A model generated the notes under the pieces. The model worked only from the letters and a program-made list of their open reading frames with translations. It was not told the DNA's origin and ran no database searches. From Mycobacterium tilburgii (GTDB taxonomy: Bacteria; Actinomycetota; Actinomycetes; Mycobacteriales; Mycobacteriaceae), in NCBI RefSeq assembly GCF_902168065.1, contig NZ_LR655722.1, positions 1-32,000 of the forward strand: DNA of 32,000 nt. Direction: 5' to 3'. The translations under genes were made by a program, and so were the position numbers. Positions 24,304 through 32,000 of this stretch are shown here, piece after piece; within the stretch, counting starts at the first letter, position 1, and the number at the start of each line of letters is the position of its first letter.

Positions 24304-25095
24304 ATGACGAACATCGTGGTCCTGATCAAGCAGGTCCCAGACACCTGGTCGGAGCGCAAGCTGACGGACGGCGACTGGACGCTTGACCGCGAGGCCGCCG
24401 ACGCGGTCTTGGACGAGATCAACGAACGCGCCGTCGAAGAGGCCCTGCAGATCCGTGAACGGGAAGGCGGCGAAGGGTCGGTGACCGTGCTGACCGCGGG
24501 CCCCGAGCGGGCGACCGAGGCCATCCGCAAGGCCCTGTCGATGGGAGCCGACAAGGCCGTTCACCTCAAGGACGACGGCCTGCACGGCTCCGACGTGATC
24601 CAGACCGCGTGGGCGCTGGCGCGCGCGCTGGGCACCATCGAGGGCACCGAGCTGGTCATCGCCGGCAACGAGGCCACCGACGGCACCGGCGGTGCGGTCC
24701 CGGCCGTCATCGCCGAGTACCTGGGCCTGCCCCAGCTGACTCACCTGCGCAAGCTTTCCATCGAGGGCGACAAGGTCACCGGCGAGCGGGAGACCGACGA
24801 CGGCGTCTTCACCTTGGAGGCAACGCTTCCCGCGGTGGTCAGCGTCACCGAGAAGATCAACGAACCGCGCTTCCCGTCCTTCAAGGGCATCATGGCCGCC
24901 AAGAAAAAAGAGGTTACGGTCCTCAGCCTGGCCGACATCGGCGTCGAGTCCGATGAGGTCGGTCTGGCCAACGCCGGATCGTCCGTGCTGTCCTCGACCC
25001 CGAAGCCGCCTAAGGCCGCGGGTGAGAAGGTCACCGACGAGGGTGAAGGCGGCAACGAGATCGCCAAATACCTGGTGGCCCAGAAGATCATCTGA
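24304..25095 (+). CDS. etfB: Electron transfer flavoprotein beta subunit
   Basis: A 263-residue cytoplasmic protein (FixA/Rv3029c-like). It reads MTNIVVLIKQVPDTWSERKL at the start; KQVPDT is typical of EtfB. VTVLTAGPERATEAIRKALS near 60-79 and MGADKAVHL follow, and AGNEATDGTGGAVPAVIAEY near 120-139 is the AMP/nucleotide-binding loop. With EtfA it accepts electrons from acyl-CoA dehydrogenases; in mycobacteria these pass to a membrane EtfD dehydrogenase and quinones. The etfA gene begins 36 bases downstream on the same strand. The pair is intact and essential-looking, as expected for fatty-acid-fed mycobacteria. Confidence 0.96.
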   Translation: MTNIVVLIKQVPDTWSERKLTDGDWTLDREAADAVLDEINERAVEEALQIREREGGEGSVTVLTAGPERATEAIRKALSMGADKAVHLKDDGLHGSDVIQTAWALARALGTIEGTELVIAGNEATDGTGGAVPAVIAEYLGLPQLTHLRKLSIEGDKVTGERETDDGVFTLEATLPAVVSVTEKINEPRFPSFKGIMAAKKKEVTVLSLADIGVESDEVGLANAGSSVLSSTPKPPKAAGEKVTDEGEGGNEIAKYLVAQKII

Positions 25096-25131
25096 CGTCG
25101 ACCCCCATAAACGAGAAGAGCGGAATAACCC

Positions 25132-26088
25132 ATGGCTGAAGTACTGGTGCTCGTCGAGCACACTGAGGGCGCGGTGAAGAAGGTCACCGCCGAATTGATC
25201 ACCGCCGCCCGCGTTCTGGGTGAGCCGTCGGCCGTCGTGGTCGGTGCCCTGGGCACCGCCGCGCCCCTGACCGATGCGCTCAAGGAGGCCGGCGCCGCCA
25301 AGATCTACATCGCCGAATCCGACGACGTCGAAAAGTACCTCATCACCCCGGTCGTCGACGTACTGGCCTCACTGGTCGAATCCGCTTCTCCGGCAGCGGT
25401 TTTGCTGGCTGCCAACGCCGACGGCAAGGAGATCGCGGGCCGGCTCGCCGCCCGTATCGGCTCGGGCCTGCTGGTCGACGTGGTCGAGGTCAAGGAAGGC
25501 AACAAGGCCGTCCATTCCATTTTCGGTGGCGCGTTTACCGTCGAGGCGCAGGCCAACGGCGACACCCCGGTGATCACTGTGCGGGCCGGCGCGGTCGACG
25601 CGGTGCCGTCGGCCGGCGCGGGTGAGCAGGTCACCGTCGAGGTGCCGGCACCCGCCGAGAACGCCACCAAGGTCACGTCCCGCGAGCCCGCGGTCGCCGG
25701 TGACCGTCCGGAGCTCACCGAGGCCACCATTGTGGTGTCCGGTGGCCGTGGCGTCGGCAGTGCGGAGAACTTCAAGGTGGTCGAGGAACTCGCTGACTCG
25801 CTGGGTGCCGCCGTCGGCGCTTCCCGTGCCGCGGTCGACTCCGGCTACTACCCGGGCCAGTTCCAGGTCGGCCAGACCGGTAAGACGGTGTCGCCGCAGC
25901 TTTACATCGCGCTGGGCATCTCCGGGGCGATCCAGCACCGGGCCGGCATGCAGACCTCGAAGACCATCGTCGCGGTCAACAAGGACGAAGAGGCACCTAT
26001 CTTCGAAATCGCCGACTACGGCGTGGTGGGCGACCTGTTCAAGGTGGCTCCCCAGCTGACCGAGGCGATCAAGGCCCGCAAGGGCTGA
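25132..26088 (+). CDS. etfA: Electron transfer flavoprotein alpha subunit
   Basis: A 318-residue FAD-carrying partner of EtfB (FixB/Rv3028c-like, same length). The N-terminal domain begins [20 protein letters not shown]. The C-terminal FAD domain is clear: [20 protein letters not shown] near 202-221, [20 protein letters not shown] near 234-253, [20 protein letters not shown] with the SGAIQH loop, and [20 protein letters not shown] with the adenine-binding end. ATG 25132 follows AGAAGAGCGGAA. A strong hairpin with T-rich end closes the operon just downstream. Confidence 0.96.
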   Translation: MAEVLVLVEHTEGAVKKVTAELITAARVLGEPSAVVVGALGTAAPLTDALKEAGAAKIYIAESDDVEKYLITPVVDVLASLVESASPAAVLLAANADGKEIAGRLAARIGSGLLVDVVEVKEGNKAVHSIFGGAFTVEAQANGDTPVITVRAGAVDAVPSAGAGEQVTVEVPAPAENATKVTSREPAVAGDRPELTEATIVVSGGRGVGSAENFKVVEELADSLGAAVGASRAAVDSGYYPGQFQVGQTGKTVSPQLYIALGISGAIQHRAGMQTSKTIVAVNKDEEAPIFEIADYGVVGDLFKVAPQLTEAIKARKG

Positions 26089-26103
26089 TCCGCTCTTGTG
26101 CGT

Positions 26104-26136
26104 AACGCCCCCGGCGCCCACGTGTCGGGGGCGTTT
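26104..26136 (+). terminator. Rho-independent-like terminator of etfBA
   Basis: AACGCCCCCG at 26104-26113 pairs perfectly with CGGGGGCGTT at 26126-26135, with a 12-base loop, followed by a short T-run and TGCTG. It starts 16 bases after the etfA stop. Stem strength is high for a mycobacterial terminator, though the U-tract is short. Confidence 0.8.
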
Positions 26137-26250
26137 GCTGTGGTCGGGCGGCCCGCGGCGGGCGTTGAGCACCGTATTCGTCATCTGACGTGCACCGACA
26201 CGTCATAGCGTCGATGCCGATTCGCTCCTCGATTGCGCGACCTTGTTCCC

Positions 26251-27121
26251 GTGAGTATTGCTTCTGTTCTGATCCCGAGCGACAAACCGAATGGGGCGGC
26301 AGCCAGCGCCGGCGGGCCACGCTATTCGTTGTTGCTGTCCACTGACCCCAGCCTCGTCGAGGCGGCTCAAAGGCTCCGCTACGACGTGTTCACCACCACG
26401 CCCGGCTTCGTGCTGCCGGAAAGCGGTGCCGGGGACCGCGACGCGGATCGCTTCGACGAATTCTGCGATCACCTGCTGGTCCGCGACGACGACACCGGCG
26501 AATTGGTGGGGTGGCTACCGCATGCTGGCGCCGGCGGGCGCCATCGCGGCCAGGGGGCTGTACACGGCGACGGAATTCGACCTCGCGGCGCTCGACCCAC
26601 TGCGGCCCTCGCTGGTGGAGATGGGACGGGCGGCGGTGCGCGACGGGCACCGCAACAACGCGGTGGTGCTGTTGATGTGGGCCGGGATCCTGGCCTACCT
26701 GGACCGCTACCAGTACGACCACGTGGTCGGGTGCGTGTCGGTGCGACCTTGCGGCGAGGCGGGTGACCCGGCCGTCCAGCCGCCCGGCAGACAGTTGCGC
26801 GGGGTGCGCGTCTTCGTGCTGAGCCGGCACGCCGCGCCGCCGGAATATCGGGTGGCCCCGTATCGGTCGTTGGTCGTGGACGGCAAGAGCCTGGACGAGT
26901 TCGCGCCGCCGGCCCGGCTGGCGATGCCCGCCCTGATGCGCGGCTACCTGCGGCTGGGCGCCAAAGTCTGTGGCGAACCGGCCCTGGACCCCGACTTCGG
27001 CGTCGGCGACTTCTGCGTCATGCTCGCCAAGAGCCAGGCCGATACCCGATATCTGCGGCGGCTGCGGTCGGTATCGGCGGCCTCGCAGATGAGCAGCGAG
27101 ATGGCCAGCGGCACCCGATGA
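26251..27121 (+). pseudogene. GNAT-type N-acyltransferase (OlsB/hemolysin-like, Rv3027c-like), frameshifted
   Basis: GTG 26251 opens VSIASVLIPSDKPNGAAASA; then LLLSTDPSLVEAAQRLRYDV and FDEFCDHLLVRDDDTGELVG follow in the first frame. An extra base near 26508 forces a switch to the frame reading GYRMLAPAGAIAARGLYTAT, LVEMGRAAVRDGHRNNAVVL, WAGILAYLDRYQYDHVVGCV and, near the end, LGAKVCGEPALDPDFGVGDF. This order is that of the OlsB-like N-acyltransferase family (acyl-ACP or acyl-CoA to an amino group). Rv3027c with Rv3026c resembles an ornithine-lipid type pair, but the mycobacterial product is unknown. One base restores the frame, so the lesion may be young or an error. Confidence 0.78.
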
Positions 27122-27950
27122 CCGCCCCGCAGTCGTCGCCACCACCCACGCCTGGATGCCGCGCTCGACGTGCGACAGCACCTGTGTGAGTGTCGGCCCC
27201 GCATCGCCGCGGTGGCTGGTGGCACTGCGGGTGACGCTGCGCCTCACGCTGACGCTGCTGATCGTGCCGGCGCTGCCGCTGGCGCACTGATCCCGGTGCC
27301 AGGCCAGATGCGGCTGCGGCAGTTCTACTGCCGGACGTTGCTACGCTATCTCAGGGTGCGCATCAGCGTGTCGGGGCCCCGATCCGGAACCTGCGCGGCG
27401 TCCTGGTGGTCAGCACGCACATCTCCTGGCTGGACGTTTTCGCCATCGGTGTGGTGCTGCCCGGCTGGTTTGTGGCCCGTGCCGACTTGTTCGACGGGGC
27501 CTGGGCCCGGCTGCTGAAGATCATTCCGATCGAGCCGCCAGCCTGCGCCGGCTGCCCGGCGTGGTGGACACCGTGGCGGCCCGGCTCGGCACCGGGCAGA
27601 CCGTGGTCGCGTTCCCCGAGGGGACCACCTGGTGCGGCGTGGCCTGCGTGTCGTTCTATCCGGCGATGTTCCAGGCTGCGATCGACGCCGGCCGCCCGGT
27701 GCAGCCGCTCCGGTTGACCTATCACCAGGTCGACGGCCTGATCTCGACCACCCCGGCCTTCGTCGGGCAGGACACCCTGGGGCGGCCATCCTCCGGCTGA
27801 TTAGCCAGTGCCGCACCCTGGCACACCTGCACGTCGAATCGCTACAGCTGCCGGGCAACGATCGGCGGGCGCTGGCCCGGCGCAGCCAGCACGCCGTGGG
27901 CATCGGGGTGACGCGGCGCCCGGGCCCGACGTCACGCGCTGGTCGCGTAG
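27118..27950 (+). pseudogene. PlsC-type 1-acylglycerol-3-phosphate acyltransferase (Rv3026c-like), four frameshifts
   Basis: The protein can be followed through four frames. WLVALRVTLRLTLTLLIVPA is the N-terminal membrane helix; after a shift near 27285, ALIPVPGQMRLRQFYCRTLL continues. After one near 27380 comes IRNLRGVLVVSTHISWLDVF with the catalytic H-x4-D (HISWLD). After one near 27535 comes [20 protein letters not shown], then [12 protein letters not shown] with the second acyltransferase block. The last shift near 27780 leads to [20 protein letters not shown]. All four shifts look like single-base losses. The original start probably overlapped the end of the GNAT gene (ATGA at 27118), but the frame there no longer fits. 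With both genes broken, this lipid step is probably lost. Confidence 0.78.
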
Positions 27951-27985
27951 GAATTTTGCGGGGCCCGGGTATCGTGGGGCGCGTC

Positions 27986-29164
27986 ATGGTCTACCTGGAT
28001 CACGCCGCCACCACCCCGATGCACCCCGCCGTCGTCGAGGCGATGACGGCCGCGTTTGGCACGGTCGGCAACGCCTCGTCGCTGCACACGAGCGGCCGGG
28101 CGGCGCGGCGCCGCATCGAGGAGTCCCGCGAGCTGATCGCGGACCGGCTGGGGGCCCGCCCGTCGGAGGTCATCTTCACCACCGGCGGCACCGAGAGCGA
28201 CAACCTGGCCGTCAAGGGCATCTACCGCGCCCGCCGCGACGCCCATCCGCGGCATCGCCGCATCGTCACCACCGAGGTGGAGCACCACGCCGTGCTGGAC
28301 TCGGTGCAGTGGCTCGTCGAGCACGAGGGCGCCGAGGTGAGCTGGCTACCGACCGCCCCGGACGGATCGGTGTCCGCGGCCGCGCTGCGCGAGACGCTGC
28401 ACAGCCATGACGACGTGGCGCTGGTTTCGGTGATGTGGGCCAACAACGAGGTCGGCACCGTCATGCCGGTCGCCGAGCTTGCCGCCGTCGCCCTCGAATT
28501 CGGCGTTCCGATGCACAGCGACGCCGTGCAGGCGGTCGGGCAGCTACCGGTCGATTTCACCGCCAGCGGGCTGTCCGCGCTGAGCGTCGCGGCGCACAAG
28601 TTCGGTGGTCCGGTGGGGGTGGGCGTGTTGCTGCTGCGCCGGGACGTGGCCTGTGTACCGCTGCTGCATGGTGGAGGTCAGGAGCGCGACATCCGTTCCG
28701 GAACATCGGATGTCGCCGGCGCGGTGGGAATGGCGACGGCGGTCCGGTTGTCGGTGGACGGCCTGGAGGCCAACAGCGCCCAGATGCGCGAGCTGCGCGA
28801 TCGGCTGGTCGATGGCGTGCTGGCCGAGATCGGCGACGTCCGCTTGAACGGGTCGCGCGAAAAGCGGCTTCCGGGCAACGCGCACTTCACCTTCCGTGGC
28901 TGCGACGGCGACTCGCTGCTGATGCTACTGGATGCTAACGGCATCGAATGCTCGACAGGGTCGGCGTGCACCGCGGGCGTCCCGCAGGCTTCGCATGTGT
29001 TGATCGCGATGGGCGACGACGCCGCCACCGCCCGTGGATCACTGCGACTGTCGTTGGGGCACACCACCGTTGACGGCGACATCGACGAGGTGCTGCGGGT
29101 GCTTCCCGCGGCGGTCGAGCGCGCTCGGCGAGCAGCGATGACCGCCGCGGGGGCGTCCGGGTGA
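27986..29164 (+). CDS. iscS: Cysteine desulfurase
   Basis: A 392-residue PLP enzyme (Rv3025c-like) that takes sulfur from cysteine for tRNA thiolation and iron-sulfur clusters. [19 protein letters not shown] opens it. [20 protein letters not shown] carries the PLP phosphate loop, VEHHAVLDS the stacking His, and [20 protein letters not shown] the Schiff-base Lys. [20 protein letters not shown] carries the catalytic Cys and its flexible loop. [20 protein letters not shown] is also conserved. ATG 27986 gives the standard N-terminus. The stop overlaps the mnmA start (GTGA), matching their shared job in 2-thiouridine synthesis. Confidence 0.96.
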   Translation: MVYLDHAATTPMHPAVVEAMTAAFGTVGNASSLHTSGRAARRRIEESRELIADRLGARPSEVIFTTGGTESDNLAVKGIYRARRDAHPRHRRIVTTEVEHHAVLDSVQWLVEHEGAEVSWLPTAPDGSVSAAALRETLHSHDDVALVSVMWANNEVGTVMPVAELAAVALEFGVPMHSDAVQAVGQLPVDFTASGLSALSVAAHKFGGPVGVGVLLLRRDVACVPLLHGGGQERDIRSGTSDVAGAVGMATAVRLSVDGLEANSAQMRELRDRLVDGVLAEIGDVRLNGSREKRLPGNAHFTFRGCDGDSLLMLLDANGIECSTGSACTAGVPQASHVLIAMGDDAATARGSLRLSLGHTTVDGDIDEVLRVLPAAVERARRAAMTAAGASG

Positions 29165-30237
29165 AAGTTCTTGCCGCGATGAGCGGTGGCGTCGACTCGT
29201 CGGTCGCCGCCGCTCGCATGGTTGACGCCGGCCATGACGTGGTCGGTGTGCACTTGGCGCTGTCATCGGCGCCGGGCACGCTGCGCACCGGCTCGCGGGG
29301 GTGTTGCTCCAAGGAAGACGCCTCGGATGCGCGTCGCGTCGCCGATGTACTCGGAATCCCGTTCTACATCTGGGATTTCGCCGAGAAGTTTGCCGAAGAC
29401 GTGATCGACGACTTCGTGTCGTCCTATCAGCGTGGCGAAACGCCGAATCCGTGCGTGCGCTGCAATCAGCGCATTAAGTTCGCCGCGCTGTCCGCGTGTG
29501 CGGTGGCGCTCGGTTTCGACACGGTGGTCACCGGCCACTACGCCCGGCTGTCACAGGGGAGGCTGCGCCGTGCCGTCGACCGGGACAAGGACCAGTCCTA
29601 CGTGCTGGCTGTGCTGACCGCCGAGCAGTTGCGTTACGCCGCCTTCCCGGTCGGTGACACGCCCAAGCCGCAGATCCGCGCGGAGGCGGCGCGCCGGGGG
29701 CTTGCGGTCGCGGACAAGCCGGACAGTCACGACATCTGCTTCATCCCGTCCGGGGACACCCGCGCGTTCCTGGGCGAGCGCATCGCTGTGCGCCCGGGGA
29801 ACATGGTCGGCACCGACGGCAAGGTGCTGGCCACGCACGACGGCGTGCACGGTTTCACGATCGGCCAGCGTAAGGGCCTGGGCATCGCCGGGCCGGGACC
29901 CGACGGCCTGCCGCGTTACGTGACGGCCATCGATGCCGACACCTCGACCGTGCACGTGGGCAGCGCCGCCGACCTCGAAGTGCAGGCCCTGACGGGCCGG
30001 GCACCGGTGTTCACCTCGGGAACCGCACCCACGGGTCCCATCGAGTGCACGGTCCAGGCGCGGGCCCACGGCGAAACCGTCGCTGCGGTGGCCGAATTGG
30101 TCGGCGAGACGCTCGCCGTCCGGCTGCGCACCCCGCTGCGCGGGGTGGCACGCGGGCAGACGGTGGCGTTGTACCGCCCGGATTCGGCCGGCGACGAGGT
30201 GCTCGGCAGCGCCACCATCGCCGGTACTTCCCGCTGA
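29161..30237 (+). CDS. mnmA: tRNA-specific 2-thiouridylase MnmA (TrmU)
   Basis: A 358-residue cytoplasmic enzyme (Rv3024c-like) that thiolates U34 of Lys, Glu and Gln tRNAs, using sulfur handed on from Isc[21 protein letters not shown] is the N-terminal PP-loop that activates the tRNA with [19 protein letters not shown] holds the catalytic Cys, and [20 protein letters not shown] the second Cys. [20 protein letters not shown] and [16 protein letters not shown] are family landmarks. Start GTG 29161 overlaps the iscS stop. A Cys doublet [16 protein letters not shown] near residue 40 is normal for the family. Confidence 0.95.
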   Translation: MKVLAAMSGGVDSSVAAARMVDAGHDVVGVHLALSSAPGTLRTGSRGCCSKEDASDARRVADVLGIPFYIWDFAEKFAEDVIDDFVSSYQRGETPNPCVRCNQRIKFAALSACAVALGFDTVVTGHYARLSQGRLRRAVDRDKDQSYVLAVLTAEQLRYAAFPVGDTPKPQIRAEAARRGLAVADKPDSHDICFIPSGDTRAFLGERIAVRPGNMVGTDGKVLATHDGVHGFTIGQRKGLGIAGPGPDGLPRYVTAIDADTSTVHVGSAADLEVQALTGRAPVFTSGTAPTGPIECTVQARAHGETVAAVAELVGETLAVRLRTPLRGVARGQTVALYRPDSAGDEVLGSATIAGTSR

Positions 30238-30346
30238 CTGGCGCTCGGCCGCCCGCGCTCGCCGCGTTCCAAGAATTCTTCAAGCTTTCGTGGAGACGAT
30301 GGGTCTCGACAGTCTGATCACCCGGAGCGGGAGGGAACAAGCGAGG

Positions 30347-30623
30347 ATGAGCGACAACCAGGTTACGGTGCAAGCGATGCAGAACAACAGCCTGACCGTT
30401 GCGGCGTTTGTGTTGAGTATCATGGGCATGTATGCCAGCCCGATCCTGAGCAGTGTTCTGGCCCTCATTAGCATGCGACAGGTCAAAAGCCGTGGGCAGC
30501 AAGGGTTTGCGTCCGGCGTAGACGCGCTGGCGGTCTCGGTCGCGGTCACCGCCCTTGCACGTCGCGATGTGGATCGAGTACGGGCATCCGAACTTCGAAC
30601 TGGTGACCACCGAGAACTGGTGA
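30347..30623 (+). pseudogene. DUF4190-like small membrane protein, one frameshift
   Basis: ATG 30347 opens MSDNQVTVQAMQNNSLTVAA, then a helix FVLSIMGMYASPILSSVLAL, then ISMRQVKSRGQQG. The RQI-x-(R/S)-x-x-G-x-G turn and the two-helix layout are those of DUF4190-like proteins. The expected second helix is only partly readable (VDALAVSVAVTALA), and after a frame change the C-terminus reads LHVAMWIEYGHPNFELVTTE with NW and TGA 30621-30623. The end (IEYGxPNFEL) fits well with the start, so this is one broken gene of about 90 residues. GAGGGAACAAGCGAGG before the ATG gives a ribosome binding site. Function unknown. Confidence 0.62.
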
Positions 30624-30656
30624 AAACTACTGCTGAAGAATAACTTTCACGTTAAT

Positions 30657-31298
30657 CTAGTGCGGCATGTTGGCGGTGATGTTGGTCATCACGATGTCAG
30701 AGACCGATTGCGGAAAGCTGCAGAACGTCACTTCCAGCAGGGCCACCGACAGTTGCCGGTAGTCGCGGCCGCAGCAGCCGGGCCCTAGGTGCAACGAATC
30801 GGCGCCGGCCTTACCATTTGCCCACGAACGCGCGGCTGTCGACGCCGCCGGCGCAGTCGGTGACCTTCGAGACCAGCGCGGCGAAGGCGCGTTGCGCGGT
30901 GGCCGTGTCCCGGTAGGCGGCGGCGCCCTCAGAGATCAGCGCGCCGTCGGGCGGATCCTGAAAGGTGATCTTGTGGAATTCCTCGAGGTCAGGCCCGAAC
31001 GTCGCGGTCTCGGCGTAGAGGAACCGGCAGGCCGCCGGCGTGGTACCGGCCAGCGCCTCGATTTCGACCGGGGCGCTGCCGTCCATCGAGGAGATGATCG
31101 TCAGGTGCTCACCGGCGCCGGTGATCGCGCGCATCCGCTCCTGGTCCAGCAGGATGATGTCGACGTTGACGCCGTGCCCCGGGCCCCGCCGGTGTATCCG
31201 GGCATCGCCGAGCCGTCGACGATCCGGGTGCACGCCGCAGTCAGTGCTACCGCTGCGCACGTCAGTAGCGGTCCCGCGAATTGTGCCCTGCGCCCCAC
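30657..31298 (-). pseudogene. lpqA: PknH-like sensor-domain lipoprotein (LpqA-like), two frameshifts
   Basis: GTG 31298 opens VGRRAQFAGPLLTCAAVALT with lipobox LTAAC, so the protein was a lipoprotein. After IVDGSAMPGYTG a frame change near 31185 is needed to reach HGVNVDIILLDQERMRAITG, EHLTIISSMDGSAPVEIEAL and QRAFAALVSKVTDCAGGVD. RAFVGKW then hits TAA; a second change near 30811 restores GKAGADSLHLGPGCCGRDYR, LSVALLEVTFCSFPQSVSDI and VMTNITANMPH with TAG 30657-30659. The Cys-rich pattern and the closing IV-x-N-I-x-A segment are those of the extracellular sensor domain of PknH and many mycobacterial lipoproteins. Its place, divergent from the Rv3015c-like gene, is that of LpqA (Rv3016). Ligand unknown. 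Confidence 0.75.
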
Positions 31299-31395
31299 CG
31301 TTTTGCACCCCTCTAAGTCTCGAGCCTAGCCCCGGCGGCATCATCACACACCCCTGGCCCGCGAACCGGGATGCCGCGTCGAATACGGTTGGCCC

Positions 31396-32000
31396 GTGAG
31401 TGTTTTCGCCGACATCCTGCCCAAGGTCACCGGCGTGGGATCATGGCCCGGCACCGCTGCCCGGCCGGCGGCGGAGGTTGTCGTCGGCGAGTTGGCGGGC
31501 GCGCTGGCTCACCTGGTGGAGCTGCCGGCCAGGGGAGTGGGCGCCGACCTGCTGGGGCGCGCCGGTGCGCTGCTGATCGACGTCGCGATCGACACCGTGC
31601 CCCGCGGATACCGGATCGCGGCCCGTCCCGGCGCAGTGACCCGGCGGGCCGTCAGTCTTCTCGAAGAGGACATAGATGCGCTGGAGGAAGCCTGGGAGAC
31701 GGCTGGGGTGCTCGGCGGCGGGCGGGTGGTCAAGGTGCAGGCCCCCGGCCCGGTCACGCTGGCCGCCGGGCTGGAGCTGGCCAACGGCCACCGGGCGATC
31801 ACCGATCCCGGTGCGGTCCGGGACCTGACGGCCTCGCTGGCCGAAGGCATCGCCGCGCATAGCACGGCGCTGTCGCGGCGGCTCGACACCCCGGTCGTGG
31901 TGCAGCTCGATGAGCCGTCGTTGCCGGCGGCGCTGGGCGGCCTGTTGAGCGGGGTAACCGCGCTGAGCCCGGTTGCGGCGCTCGACGAAGCGGTGGCCGA
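31396..32000 (+). CDS. Cobalamin-independent methionine synthase-like protein (Rv3015c-like), partial
   Basis: Open from GTG 31396 to the window edge, 201 codons seen. It starts VSVFADILPKVTGVGSWPGT; VTGVGSWPG matches the first loop of the MetE C-terminal-like barrel family. VVKVQAPGPVTLAAGLELAN near 115-134 and VVVQLDEPSLPAALGGLLSG near 172-191 follow, the latter with the QxDEP motif that closes the homocysteine/folate face of MetE. The family includes many proteins without proven methionine synthase activity, and the zinc ligands lie beyond the edge. In M. tuberculosis the corresponding gene precedes ligA. No lesion is seen in the part available. Confidence 0.82.
   Translation, partial: MSVFADILPKVTGVGSWPGTAARPAAEVVVGELAGALAHLVELPARGVGADLLGRAGALLIDVAIDTVPRGYRIAARPGAVTRRAVSLLEEDIDALEEAWETAGVLGGGRVVKVQAPGPVTLAAGLELANGHRAITDPGAVRDLTASLAEGIAAHSTALSRRLDTPVVVQLDEPSLPAALGGLLSGVTALSPVAALDEAVA

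Noticed and set aside
26390..27247. 285-codon minus-strand frame over the GNAT remnant
   Set aside because: Arg/His-rich shadow frame; the plus strand carries the conserved protein, only frameshifted.
1..32000. CRISPR array, tRNA or rRNA genes
   Set aside because: No regularly spaced repeats, and no cloverleaf or rRNA-like segment was noticed on either strand by eye.

Overview
The window looks like the chromosome of a slow-growing, pigmented Mycobacterium. It is GC-rich, and most of the backbone keeps the gene order of the M. tuberculosis Rv3038c to Rv3015c interval, recognised from memory of that gene order and not by a search. I do not name a species. What stands out is heavy gene decay: 21 intact reading frames (about 20.5 kb) sit among 14 broken or truncated loci (about 9.4 kb). 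This suggests a lineage losing genes, unless the assembly carries uneven sequencing errors.

Layout. (1) 444-5560 is backbone: an Rv3038c-like methyltransferase, a frameshifted Rv3037c homologue, an MPT64-like secreted protein, a beta-propeller lipoprotein and a hexapeptide acyltransferase. (2) 5557-20389 is an accessory island where an Rv3033-like gene would be expected, between the Rv3034c and Rv3032 homologues. It holds the remains of an mmpL-tspO-phr operon, an intact type 2 isopentenyl diphosphate isomerase, three broken small genes (MarR regulator, DUF3140, DUF2945), and an intact eight-gene minus-strand operon crtE-crtI-crtB-crtYc-crtYd-crtT-crtU-Rieske oxygenase. At its far end lie two converging gene fragments. 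(3) 20429-24074 is the Rv3032-Rv3031-Rv3030 operon for methylglucose lipopolysaccharide. (4) 24304-26088 is etfB-etfA. (5) 26251-27950 holds two broken acyltransferase genes (Rv3027c and Rv3026c homologues). (6) 27986-30237 is iscS-mnmA. (7) 30347-32000 holds a broken DUF4190-like gene, a broken lpqA-like gene and the start of an Rv3015c-like gene. The esx/PPE block and IS1081 that I recall between Rv3024c and lpqA in M. tuberculosis are absent.

How the genes fit together. Isomerase and CrtE supply geranylgeranyl diphosphate. CrtB and CrtI make lycopene, the two-part cyclase CrtYc/CrtYd makes beta-carotene, and CrtU aromatises the rings to isorenieratene (leprotene). CrtT and the Rieske enzyme may add further modifications. 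The photoprotection genes beside the pathway (phr, tspO), an MmpL transporter and a MarR regulator have decayed, while all eight operon genes and the isomerase remain open. Two AT-rich sites sharing 13 of 14 bases, one between the mmpL remnant and the isomerase gene and one upstream of crtE, may be operators for the lost MarR protein. If so, pigment would now be made constitutively. The least described candidate function is the Rieske oxygenase, which shows a complete Rieske centre and a D-x2-H-x4-H iron site.
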